Positions 42,991-50,938 of a DNA stretch of 50,938 nucleotides are shown here, one piece after another (the stretch's first letter is position 1; every line of letters begins with the position of its first letter). Source of the stretch: Pirellula staleyi DSM 6068 (lineage in GTDB: Bacteria > Planctomycetota > Planctomycetia > Pirellulales > Pirellulaceae). The notes below the pieces were generated by a model that had not been told where the DNA came from, searched no databases, and saw only the letters and a program-made list of their open reading frames with translations. Both the position numbers and the translations under genes were made by a program. Location: contig CAMDKL010000024.1 of the NCBI GenBank assembly GCA_945900945.1, positions 1-50,938 of the forward strand, given 5' to 3'.

Positions 42991-43887
42991 ATGAACTTAG
43001 CAATTTCAACACCCTTTGCACCCTTTGCACGCTTGGCGGATGTCCTATCGGATATCACGCTCATGGCACAGGCCTTGCCCGATGCTTCGACTGGCCAATC
43101 GCTGGGCCAATCGATTCCGAGTACGTGGACTCTTTCGATGCTTTTACCTATTCTTTTGGGAGCCATTGGATACCTGTTAATCCAACAAGGGGTTTTGAAT
43201 TCGCGGCCTTTTTTTGCGGGAGGCGTTATCGCCAGCGTGATAGCCGTCGTCATTGTGGCGATTGGTTTCACGCCTGCCACCTTGGAGTCCATCCTGTTAA
43301 TGGGATTTTGTGTTCTGGCAACGGGTGGTGGAGTGGGTTTCTTGGTAGCACGGGAACCGGTTTACGCCGCACTTGGATTTGCGACGGTTGTTCTTTCGGT
43401 ATGCGGTGTGTTGTTTATGCAATCCGCCTTATTCATCGCGGCGGCAACCATGATTGTTTACGCAGGTGCAACAATCATTATCTTTTTGTTCGTGCTCATG
43501 TTCGCTCAACAATCCGACTTGCGAAACTATGATATTCAACTCAATCGTCCCCTGGTTGCAGCGACTATTGGCGCGATTTTGCTTACAACTCTCACCTTGT
43601 GTGTTACTGCCGAAAATGCAGTTTTTGCTGCAACGGCTGACCTGACACGGCCCTTGAGTCTTGCAAGCCTGCCAGACAACTTCATTTCGGATGCTGGCAG
43701 AGAATTGTCAAAGAAATTGGAGGCAATGGAACCGGGCCAGAGCATTGTTCCGAAATCTACCGCAGGGCTTGGGAGATCGCTTTACACGGATTATCTGATT
43801 GCGGTAGAACTCGCTGGCACAATCTTGCTGGTAGCAACCATCGGAGCAATCGCGTTAGCACAACGAACCACGGAGAGCCAATCGTGA
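42991..43887 (+). CDS. nuoJ: NADH-quinone oxidoreductase subunit J, extended
   Basis: The 298-residue membrane subunit has the NuoJ core at about residues 105-220 (REPVYAALGFATVVLSVCGV, then IVYAGATIIIFLFVLMF). About 100 residues with extra helices precede the core, and a periplasmic insertion precedes the last helix. The usual length is 165-200. It overlaps nuoK by four bases. Confidence 0.92.
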   Translation: MNLAISTPFAPFARLADVLSDITLMAQALPDASTGQSLGQSIPSTWTLSMLLPILLGAIGYLLIQQGVLNSRPFFAGGVIASVIAVVIVAIGFTPATLESILLMGFCVLATGGGVGFLVAREPVYAALGFATVVLSVCGVLFMQSALFIAAATMIVYAGATIIIFLFVLMFAQQSDLRNYDIQLNRPLVAATIGAILLTTLTLCVTAENAVFAATADLTRPLSLASLPDNFISDAGRELSKKLEAMEPGQSIVPKSTAGLGRSLYTDYLIAVELAGTILLVATIGAIALAQRTTESQS

Positions 43888-44375
43888 ACGGCGTACTCAC
43901 TCAAAACTTGCTGGTTTTTGGCGGGATTCTTTTTGTGATCGGCATGGTTGGATTTCTGACCCGTCGGTCGCTAATCCTGATGTTCTTGTCCCTTGAAATG
44001 ATGTTATCTGGAGTGAGCGTCAATCTCATCGCGTTCTCAAGACACCATCAAAATTACCAAGGTCAGATCCTTGCCATTATGGTCTTGACCATTGCCGCAT
44101 GCGAAGCCGCAATCGCCTTAGCATTGGTCGTGTCTTTGTTTCGACGCAAAGCGACGCTCGACATTGCGGCATGGGACGAACTGAGTGAAACGCTCGTTCC
44201 CAAGGCTATCGAAGTTTCCATTACGCTGACGGACCCCAACCTGGCATTCCCGAAACTGACCCCTGCTGGATTGGATCCGATGTCACATCCCATTTCTGCC
44301 CATTTCGATGATCAATCGAGCGCAGGTGGCGAGCGGGAGAATGCGAGTATGAGGGAGGCTGGATCACATGCTTAG
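43884..44375 (+). CDS. nuoK: NADH-quinone oxidoreductase subunit K, extended
   Basis: The 163-residue protein has a standard three-helix NuoK core (residues 1-100, with the acidic LSLEMMLSGVSVNLIAF and AACEAAIALALVV). It also has a soluble C-terminal tail of about 60 residues (Ser/Pro-rich, no motif) that typical 100-residue NuoK lacks. Its end overlaps nuoL by eight bases. Confidence 0.93.
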   Translation: MNGVLTQNLLVFGGILFVIGMVGFLTRRSLILMFLSLEMMLSGVSVNLIAFSRHHQNYQGQILAIMVLTIAACEAAIALALVVSLFRRKATLDIAAWDELSETLVPKAIEVSITLTDPNLAFPKLTPAGLDPMSHPISAHFDDQSSAGGERENASMREAGSHA

Positions 44376-46314
44376 TCTTTTTGCTTGGATGGTTCCTCTA
44401 GCTCCGTTAGCGGGTTGCATTGCATGTGTGATTCTGGCCTTTCGCGGAGACCGCAAGATCGCACATTTGCCAGCGGTTATATCGCTGCTTTTCGCAGCTT
44501 TGTTCACCCTCTGTTTGATTGTGTTCGGCGCTCAAGGAGAAAAAGGGGCGGTCTTTGCGGGATACCGATATCTCAACGTAGGCAGCTTGACGGTCGACGT
44601 ATCGCTCAAAGTCGACACGTTGTGTCTTTCGCTTTTATCTGTCGTAACCTGCATTTCGGCGATGATTGCGATTTACTCCCGCGACTACATGCGGGACGAT
44701 CCTGGATTTGCTCGGTACTATGCGGTTTTTTGTGGATTCGTTTTTTCGATGACGATGTTGGTTTTGTCCAACAACTTGCTAATGCTCTATGCATTTTGGG
44801 AGGGAGTAGGTACGTGTTCTTTCTTGCTGATCGGCTTTTGGTACAGTAAGCCTAGCGCGGCACGAGCTGCGACGAAAGCATTTCTCGTCAATCGCGTGGC
44901 AGATTGCGCCTTTCTTATGGGCATACTTTTGCTTGCTTATGCGGTCGGCCATGTCGAGGGCGCAGGAGCCAGTTTTTTTGCACGATTGAATTTCGACAGT
45001 ATCTTCAATGCAGTTCCTCATCTTGCGGTTCAGAATCCTGAGTTGCTTACAACAATCGGTTTCCTGTTAATGATTGGAGCGATTGGCAAGTCGGCTCAGT
45101 TTCCGTTCCATGTTTGGTTGCCAGACGCGATGGAGGGCCCAACGCCGGTATCCGCGTTGATACACGCGGCGACCATGGTTACGGCCGGTGTCTATTTGAT
45201 AGCTCGCCTTTCGCCTTTGTTAGAATCGACGCCTGCGGTTTTGAGCGTGGTCGCATGGTTAGGCGGTATCACTGCGTTTATTGGGGCTTGGATGGCGCTT
45301 TTTCAGAGTGACCTCAAACGCGTTTTGGCTTATTCCACCATTAGCCAATTGGGTTATCTATTTATGGCATTGGGGGCTGGGGCTATCAAGGACTTGATGG
45401 TTGTGGCTGTCATCGCCGCCATGTTTCACTTGGTTACACATGCGTTTTTCAAAGCACTGCTTTTCCTTGCGGCGGGCAATGTGATGCATGCGATGGGAGA
45501 TGTGATTGATATGCGTCGATTCGGCGGACTACACAAAGTCTTGCCAAAGACAAATATTTTGTTCTTGATTGGTGCTGCAGCCCTGGCTGGCTTGCCACCG
45601 CTGGCGGGTTTCTTTAGTAAGGACGGCATTTTGGCCGTCTTAGCTCAGGCCAGCAAAGATGGTGAGTATGGAATTCAGTTTACCATTTTGCTATTCCTTG
45701 GATTTGCTACAGCGCTCATGACCGCCGTGTATACGTCTCGAGCTTATTTCAGCACATTTTGGGGAGCCGAGAAGCTGCCCGAGGAAGCAGGGCATCATGC
45801 GCATGAAGCGACGAACGTCATGCTTGCTCCCATGGTCGTCTTGGCCGTTGGAGCACTCTCGGCCGGGCTTCTTCTTGGACCGACGCACGGGATCGCAAAC
45901 TACCTGCAGCAAACCCAAGAACTCAGTTGGCATGCCGAGCACACGGAAGAAATGTGGGTCATGGTTGCCTCGGGATTATTGGCGGTGGTCGGTATTGCAA
46001 TTGGCTATGCACTCTCAAAAGTCGGGCCAAGCACAGCGACGACGGGGCCGATGGTCGCCTTTGCCGACTTTGGACGCAATCGGTTGTATATCGATTGGCT
46101 GTATAGTGTTGCAATCGTCTCTCCGATGGAGTGGTTTGCGGCAATATTGGGTTGGATCGACGAACAAATCGATTCGATGGCAATGCAAATAGCGTCGCTA
46201 CCTAGACTATTTGGCTTGATTGGACAACGCTTCCAAAATGGCCGTATAGCTGATTATACCTACATGACTGCGTTTGGAATTGCTGCCCTCGCTGTTTGGA
46301 TCGCTACTCGATAA
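44368..46314 (+). CDS. nuoL: NADH-quinone oxidoreductase subunit L
   Basis: This 648-residue antiporter-like proton-pumping subunit has WEGVGTCSFLLIGFWY, QFPFHVWLPDAMEGPTPVSA and LIHAATMVTAGVYLI, the expected Glu/Lys/His pathway residues, and the long lateral helix and extra terminal helix expected for NuoL. Confidence 0.95.
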   Translation: MLSLFAWMVPLAPLAGCIACVILAFRGDRKIAHLPAVISLLFAALFTLCLIVFGAQGEKGAVFAGYRYLNVGSLTVDVSLKVDTLCLSLLSVVTCISAMIAIYSRDYMRDDPGFARYYAVFCGFVFSMTMLVLSNNLLMLYAFWEGVGTCSFLLIGFWYSKPSAARAATKAFLVNRVADCAFLMGILLLAYAVGHVEGAGASFFARLNFDSIFNAVPHLAVQNPELLTTIGFLLMIGAIGKSAQFPFHVWLPDAMEGPTPVSALIHAATMVTAGVYLIARLSPLLESTPAVLSVVAWLGGITAFIGAWMALFQSDLKRVLAYSTISQLGYLFMALGAGAIKDLMVVAVIAAMFHLVTHAFFKALLFLAAGNVMHAMGDVIDMRRFGGLHKVLPKTNILFLIGAAALAGLPPLAGFFSKDGILAVLAQASKDGEYGIQFTILLFLGFATALMTAVYTSRAYFSTFWGAEKLPEEAGHHAHEATNVMLAPMVVLAVGALSAGLLLGPTHGIANYLQQTQELSWHAEHTEEMWVMVASGLLAVVGIAIGYALSKVGPSTATTGPMVAFADFGRNRLYIDWLYSVAIVSPMEWFAAILGWIDEQIDSMAMQIASLPRLFGLIGQRFQNGRIADYTYMTAFGIAALAVWIATR

Positions 46315-46327
46315 TTTCCCGAGACTC

Positions 46328-47998
46328 ATGACGTTTATCATCCCACTCTTAATCCTCACGCCCCTCATTGTTGGGCTTGGGATCTTTCTTGCCGGAAGCA
46401 AAGGCAATGCGCTCGTCAACACTGCCATATGGGCCGCCGCTTTGGTTTTGGCGTTGAGCTTTTTATTGGTCGGACACGTGTATACGTCGAGCGCTGCGAA
46501 TGACCCAGCCAACAGCTCGACTATTGTGCCAAGAATGGTCTATGCGCCCGATTGGCTACAAATCCATCTACCAATCTCTGTTGGCGGCCATAAGGTTCAC
46601 TGGCAATTGCAATTTGGTGCCGATGGGATTGGCGCACTACTTGTGTTGCTCACAGGAATTGTTGGTTTGGCCACGATGAGCCTTGCAACGTTTCAGATCA
46701 AGGAACGATTGCACCAGTACCTCGCATTAATGCTCATTACGCAGTCGATGCTATTGGGCGTTTTTTTGTCGATGGACTTGCTGTCGTTCTATCTTTTTTT
46801 CGAAGCTGTTTTATTGCCATTGGTATTGCTCATCCATGGTTGGGGGGACCGAGCCGAGTCGCTCATCGCATCTCGCAAGTTTCTTCTGTTTACCCTAGTT
46901 GGTAGCGTGCCGATGGTGTTGGGTCTGATTGGACTAGCCTTAAACTCCGCCACTCCGGATCGGGCTTCGACGGTTTCACTGCAGGCACTATCGGCAATTG
47001 CCCGAGAAACGCAGCTTGCTGCAATCGGTTCGGCGGTGAACGAATCCGTCAATGCAGTAGATGCTCTTGCGGCGAAAGAGCAGTGGATCGTTTGGCTGTT
47101 GTTGTTGGGTTTTGGTATCAAATTGGCGATTTTGCCATTGCACACTTGGCTGCCAACAACCTACGCAGTGGCTCATCCGAATACGACAGCACTCATAGCA
47201 TCTGTTGTTGCCAAACTCGGTGTCTTTGGAATCATTCGAATTGTCATTCCATTAACTCCCATAGCACTGTCGACATACGCACAAATGCTGTTCGGTGGCC
47301 TGGGTGCATTGGCCATTGTTTATGGAGCGCTCGTTGCGTTGTCTCAAACAGACTTGAGGCGGGTACTGGCCTATAGCTCACTTAGCCATGTTGGGTTCAT
47401 CACGCTCGGACTGATGGCGATGAACACCGAAGGATTGACGGGCGCAGCCATTCAGATGTTCAATCACGGTATCATCACTTGTGGAATGTTTCTGATGCTC
47501 GCAATGCTTGAACAGCGACGAGGTAAGATATCGCTCGCCGAACAAGATCGTGGGTTAGCTGCGATTTACCCGCGACTCGGGGTGATGTTGGTGTTCTTTA
47601 CTTTGGCAGGTGCAGGGCTACCTGGACTGAACGGATTTGTCGGCGAGGTGCTCGCTATGTCAGGCATGATTCGAGTCTCTGGTCTGTTTACCGGAGTTGC
47701 CATTCTTGGGACTGTTTTGGGAGCATGGTACGGTTTGCGTATCGTTCAGCGACTCCTTTTTGGAAGCGACGGGAATACTAGAACCAAGTCGACTGTTGGA
47801 TTAACGAGCGACATCGGAACGAAAGAATTTACACCACTAGTTGCGATGGCTGCAGTTTGTTTGCTCATTGGAGTTCGCCCCCAAGACACCATTCGACTGG
47901 TCGAGAAGGACGTAGCACGTATCGCCATCGTTTCGGAGCCCAGCGCAAAAGCAATTCATCCGGAAATCGATCAGCGGGTAGCACAAATTCGACCGTAG
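46328..47998 (+). CDS. nuoM: NADH-quinone oxidoreductase subunit M
   Basis: This 556-residue antiporter-like subunit shows SFYLFFEAVLLPLVLLIHGW, PLHTWLPTTYAVAHPNTTA and YSSLSHVGFITLG. The ATG at 46328 lies 13 bases after the nuoL stop; a frame from 46274 would overlap nuoL and adds no family sequence. It is the usual length for the family. Confidence 0.94.
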   Translation: MTFIIPLLILTPLIVGLGIFLAGSKGNALVNTAIWAAALVLALSFLLVGHVYTSSAANDPANSSTIVPRMVYAPDWLQIHLPISVGGHKVHWQLQFGADGIGALLVLLTGIVGLATMSLATFQIKERLHQYLALMLITQSMLLGVFLSMDLLSFYLFFEAVLLPLVLLIHGWGDRAESLIASRKFLLFTLVGSVPMVLGLIGLALNSATPDRASTVSLQALSAIARETQLAAIGSAVNESVNAVDALAAKEQWIVWLLLLGFGIKLAILPLHTWLPTTYAVAHPNTTALIASVVAKLGVFGIIRIVIPLTPIALSTYAQMLFGGLGALAIVYGALVALSQTDLRRVLAYSSLSHVGFITLGLMAMNTEGLTGAAIQMFNHGIITCGMFLMLAMLEQRRGKISLAEQDRGLAAIYPRLGVMLVFFTLAGAGLPGLNGFVGEVLAMSGMIRVSGLFTGVAILGTVLGAWYGLRIVQRLLFGSDGNTRTKSTVGLTSDIGTKEFTPLVAMAAVCLLIGVRPQDTIRLVEKDVARIAIVSEPSAKAIHPEIDQRVAQIRP

Positions 47999-48041
47999 TC
48001 ATTCATTTTCGCCAACGACCCTTAAAGAGTTTGAAATAACT

Positions 48042-49484
48042 GTGGAACCATTCCAAACCCTAATATCCTCGCTCATGCTAATGGCACCAGCGATCACATT
48101 GATCCTCGGTGGCTCCATCGTGATGGCAGCGTCGTTGGTTCTGAAATCGGGCACTGCTCAGGATGTCCATGGTCAACGTACAGGAGTCGCAGTCGTTTCA
48201 CTCGCAATTCTTGCCCTGGCTGCGATTTTGGGGACGATCCGAAGTGTTCCAGCCGATTTAGGTCAAGGCTTGTTCCGGTTCGACGGAACCGCTTTGGCAG
48301 CCGAACGTCTTGCGCTGCTTGGCGGTCTCATACTCATTTTGATGTCATGGTCTACTGCACCTAAAGCGAACCTGGGCGAGTATTATGGTTGCTTGATCAT
48401 TATCATCGGAGGGATCCCTGTGGTGGGTGCTTCGAATGATTTGGTATCACTGTTTCTAGGGCTGGAACTGATCAGTATTCCAACCTACATCATGCTTGGA
48501 ATATCTAAAGGGGATAACGCAGGCTCGGAAGCGACGATCAAGTACTTTTTGTTGAGTGCGTTCGCTTCTTGCTTTTTCTTGCTCGGGGTTAGCTACCTGT
48601 ATGGATTTGTTGGTTCGACGAATTTGCAGGTGATACAGAGCGGCTATGCGTCTGGTGGCAGATTGGTTTCGTTCGCGTTGGCAATGGTGATGTGCGGTCT
48701 TGCATTTCGAATCACCGCTGTACCATTTCACTTCTACGCCCCTGACGTCTTTGAGGGAGCAAGTCTTACGATGGCGGCCGTCATGAGTTATTTGCCTAAA
48801 GTGGCAGGCTTTGTTGCGTTAATTCGTGTATTAGGGACGGGACTAGGTACGGAAGCGGTCGAAGTCGTAGTGCCGGTTCTGTTCGTGTGTGCGGCGTTGA
48901 CCATGTTGGTCGGAAACTTTATGGCATCAGCGCAGAGCAGTCTCCGACGTTTGTTGGCGTATTCGAGTGTCGCTCATACGGGTTATTTGCTGCTCGCTTT
49001 GACAGCGCTGCTCAGGCAAAACGCGGAGCCGAATGTATTGTTCTCTTACCTCGCGGCTTATGCAGCTATGACACTTGGATTTTTCGCGTGTTTAGGTGAG
49101 ATTGAGGCGGCGGGAGGCAAGACACAACTGGTTGGCGATTTGTCTGGAATGTTTTATCGCCGGCCTGCGGCATCCATAGGGTTGACGGTATGTTTAATCA
49201 GCTTGATTGGTTTGCCGCTAACGGCAGGGTTCTGGGCCAAGTTTCTGGTCTTCATGGGGACGGTTGCGGCCGGGACAAAGGATCCGTGGTCGATTGCCAT
49301 GGCGGTGCTGATGGCATTCAATGCGGTCATCGCTGCGGGTTACTATTGGCGAGTGTTGAGCAAACTGTTCGAACGGAGCGACGCATACGTACCGTTGCGA
49401 GTGTTTCGCCCGAGCTTGTTTGTGGCGTACACCATCTGCGTTGTACTGACCTTGGTATGGTTCTTTGTACCAGCCGTGATGTAG
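48042..49484 (+). CDS. nuoN: NADH-quinone oxidoreductase subunit N
   Basis: This 480-residue antiporter-like subunit starts with GTG and shows LGLELISIPTYIMLGISKGD, TAVPFHFYAPDVFEGAS and AYSSVAHTGYLLLAL. It is the last gene of the complete 14-subunit operon and lies 43 bases after nuoM. Confidence 0.94.
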   Translation: MEPFQTLISSLMLMAPAITLILGGSIVMAASLVLKSGTAQDVHGQRTGVAVVSLAILALAAILGTIRSVPADLGQGLFRFDGTALAAERLALLGGLILILMSWSTAPKANLGEYYGCLIIIIGGIPVVGASNDLVSLFLGLELISIPTYIMLGISKGDNAGSEATIKYFLLSAFASCFFLLGVSYLYGFVGSTNLQVIQSGYASGGRLVSFALAMVMCGLAFRITAVPFHFYAPDVFEGASLTMAAVMSYLPKVAGFVALIRVLGTGLGTEAVEVVVPVLFVCAALTMLVGNFMASAQSSLRRLLAYSSVAHTGYLLLALTALLRQNAEPNVLFSYLAAYAAMTLGFFACLGEIEAAGGKTQLVGDLSGMFYRRPAASIGLTVCLISLIGLPLTAGFWAKFLVFMGTVAAGTKDPWSIAMAVLMAFNAVIAAGYYWRVLSKLFERSDAYVPLRVFRPSLFVAYTICVVLTLVWFFVPAVM

Positions 49485-49503
49485 GGAGCGTGGCAAGGAT
49501 GTT

Positions 49504-49641
49504 ATGTCCCTCGCAGAGGTGATGCTAGTTGGCATCAGTGAACAGTTTCAGCAAGCTCTCGGCAAAGCCTATGTTTTCAAGACACTTTCGGACGATGCAA
49601 AAAAATTCGGCTCGTCTGACGAATTAGTGGGTGAAAACTAG
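49504..49641 (+). CDS. Possible 45-residue small protein after nuoN
   Basis: An ATG at 49504 is preceded by AAGGA five bases upstream and opens a 45-codon frame starting MSLAEVMLVGISEQFQQALG and ending SSDELVGEN. It has a protein-like mix of helix-forming and acidic residues and no membrane segment. It has no match that I know of. It could be a small protein at the end of the nuo transcript or the remains of a longer gene. Confidence 0.3.
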   Translation: MSLAEVMLVGISEQFQQALGKAYVFKTLSDDAKKFGSSDELVGEN

Positions 49642-49651
49642 TGATCCTCAG

Positions 49652-49670
49652 GGCCAGCCCAACGCTGGCC
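49652..49670 (+). terminator. Hairpin downstream of the nuo operon
   Basis: GGCCAGC and GCTGGCC form a perfect 7-bp stem with loop CCAAC, about 170 bases after nuoN. No run of T follows, so it may end transcripts by a route other than intrinsic termination, or be another short palindromic repeat. From 49671 to 49893 I see no gene. Confidence 0.35.
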
Positions 49671-49893
49671 TGATGAAATCGCAGCCAATAGTTCTTTAAC
49701 TCGTTAAAAATCGATTTCTGTGACAATCGTGAGACACACCCGAACAATCTGCGGTTTCAGTGACGTGAATGTCCCTCCGTGCACAGCGCCAGTTAGCCGA
49801 CGTTGGCCAGGTGTCGCACCTTCAGTGTGCTTGCCAACTGCCAGAGCCGCTCGCGGCTTGCTGCCAGAAACCGACCAAGCAATCGACCACCGG

Positions 49894-50785
49894 CTACTCG
49901 GCCTTCGCCCTCTGGAATCGAAGTGTACCAAATAAACGCCGCCGAAGCTGGTAGGTGTCCGCCTGCATTGCATGTCCTGACCAACTCGTCAATCGTTGCC
50001 GGATTTCTTCGAAACTCATTTTGCCCTCGGAATACTTCAACTGCATCTTGCGAACCCGCCGACGGAACCTCCGCACATTGTCCTTCACCAATAAGCGATG
50101 CGTTGGAAAAACGCGGTATCCCAGAAAGCGTATCCCCTCCTTTACTGGAAAAATCACACTCTTGTTCGGATGCAAATGCAGTCTCCGAGTCTCAGGGAAA
50201 TCGCCTACATGACTACGCACATTATCAAGCTCTCGTTTGTCGTTGGAAAAAACCAAAAAATTATCGACATATCGCACGTAGCCCGGCATTCGCATCCGAT
50301 CCTTGACGAAATGGTCCAATGAATCGAGAAATGCAATTGCCGAGCAGCTCATGATCAATCGACGGAAAGACTTTCTTAATGTCGGCTTTCAGAACATAAC
50401 GAAAGCGACCTGCATAATGCTGTGCGCGTCGCACGGCTGCATGCGTTCCCTTGCCGACTCGACAAGCGTATGAATCCGTGACGAATGTTCGCTCAAATAG
50501 AGGCGATAGAATTTGAGTCAAGGCATGGTGTACGACGCGGTCTCGATACGGCGAAGCGGAAATCAGTCGCTTCTTGGGTTCATGGACATAAAACTCTTTG
50601 TACGGGCTAGGTGAATAAGTTCCATCAACCAGTTCACGATGTAGTGTCCATAGCTCGCGTTGCAAACCAAAATGGAAATTGACTACGGCTGGCTCAAATC
50701 ATTTTCCTCGAGCCGATTGCTGCGCTGCCTTGAGCAAATTCTCAAAGGAGATAAGCTCGTCCCACAAATTGCCAATGCGTTTCAT
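49894..50785 (-). pseudogene. Decayed reverse transcriptase, DGR/Avd-linked type
   Basis: The gene starts at an ATG at 50785 (MKRIGNLWDELISFENLLKA) and an in-frame TGA follows at 50701-50699, where relatives have Arg or another residue. The same frame resumes with SASPYRDRVVHHALTQIL, FVTDSYACRVGKGTHAAVRR and KADIKKVFPSIDHELL (RT motifs up to the first catalytic Asp). Near 50340 about 70 codons and part of one more are missing, removing the SQ/GLPIG-type motif and shifting the frame. The next piece (from DSLDHFVKDRMRMPGYVRY) has YVDN in place of the catalytic YxDD, then LHLHPNKSVIFPVKEGIRFL and a normal C-terminus ending near 49894. Nonsense, deletion-frameshift and active-site changes make it inactive. 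Confidence 0.8.
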
Positions 50786-50791
50786 GGTCGG

Positions 50792-50938
50792 CTATTTCGC
50801 TTTCCGAACCCAGCCACCTACCAAGCGACCGATTTCATCAATCGCCTTACTCGCGAATTCGTAACTGTTGAGCTTGATGCACTGCAAATCCTTTGCCAGT
50901 CTCATTTGAAATCGAAGAATCTCCAATTTGAGATTGGC
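50792..50938 (-). CDS. Avd-like four-helix-bundle protein, C-terminal part
   Basis: The last 48 codons of a gene cut by the window edge. The sequence includes LEILRFQMRLAKDLQCIKLN, SYEFASKAIDEIGRL and GGW near the end, typical of the four-helix-bundle (23S rRNA-intervening-sequence/Avd) family, whose last helix carries 'DEIGRM.GGW'. Its stop lies six bases before the reverse-transcriptase start, the usual layout of avd-RT cassettes. Avd proteins bind the reverse transcriptase and the RNA template in diversity-generating retroelements. The 5' part is outside the window. Confidence 0.7.
   Translation of the reverse strand, partial: ANLKLEILRFQMRLAKDLQCIKLNSYEFASKAIDEIGRLVGGWVRKAK

Noticed and set aside
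49671-49893. Possible template repeat of a retroelement downstream of the reverse transcriptase
   Set aside because: No near-duplicate with adenine-specific differences was found in the window.
1-50938. Search for tRNA, rRNA, riboswitch or CRISPR features
   Set aside because: No cloverleaf-like gene, rRNA segment or regularly spaced repeat array was noticed; by-eye inspection can miss tRNAs.

Overview
The window looks like a chromosome segment of a planctomycete, probably close to Pirellulales/Rhodopirellula. The clues are secreted sulfatase, PQQ-propeller, ceramidase-like, ThuA and NPCBM-type genes, weak or missing Shine-Dalgarno sites, and large palindromic intergenic repeats. One of these repeats translates into an 'ARRASEG'-type peptide, which I recall as common in planctomycete ORFs. 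Base composition looks close to 50% G+C by eye. No rRNA, tRNA or CRISPR array was seen. This placement is an inference from gene content, not from a search.

Layout. 0.1-3.5 kb: a ferrous-iron uptake operon on the minus strand (two FeoA-type proteins, FeoB, and a small Cys-rich FeoB-associated protein) ending beside a short-repeat tract. 3.7-9.6 kb: plus-strand RND/MMPL exporter, hisE-hisG, and a secreted PQQ-propeller protein. 9.7-14.3 kb: an Uma2 nuclease remnant, a neutral ceramidase-like protein, a coupled pair of probable arrestin-fold proteins, and moeA. 14.5-15.5 kb: decayed transposon remains, including IS66 tnpA/tnpC pieces. 15.7-22.5 kb: a five-gene, mostly translationally coupled minus-strand operon with an NPCBM-like protein, one HtrA-type serine protease with an intact triad, two HtrA-like proteins whose triads are partly or wholly lost (the second fused to an alpha/beta hydrolase), and a small membrane protein. 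22.6-28.6 kb: quinone reductase, a palindrome cluster, a YkgJ-type Cys-cluster protein, a truncated ThuA gene, a secreted esterase, and a sulfatase fused to an SGNH hydrolase. 28.7-34.4 kb: a glutarate-type catabolic set (TPP enzyme, CaiB/BaiF CoA-transferase, glutaryl-CoA dehydrogenase) split by an opposite-strand gene for a secreted protein with a duplicated domain. 34.6-49.5 kb: a complete nuoA-N complex I operon with a long palindrome between nuoG and nuoH. 49.9-50.9 kb: a decayed reverse transcriptase behind an Avd-like four-helix-bundle gene, probably the remains of a diversity-generating-type retroelement.

How the genes fit together. Complex I is the main bioenergetic unit. The Feo operon supplies Fe(II), which complex I needs for its many Fe-S clusters. 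The glutarate set would feed crotonyl-CoA and reduced flavin into respiration. The sulfatase/esterase genes fit polysaccharide use. The HtrA-like operon looks like an envelope protein-quality or processing module in which one active protease is paired with catalytically dead relatives; I regard it as the most interesting and possibly undescribed unit here. The window also holds several gene fossils (Uma2, ThuA, IS66, reverse transcriptase) and three families of palindromic repeats, one with compensatory stem changes.
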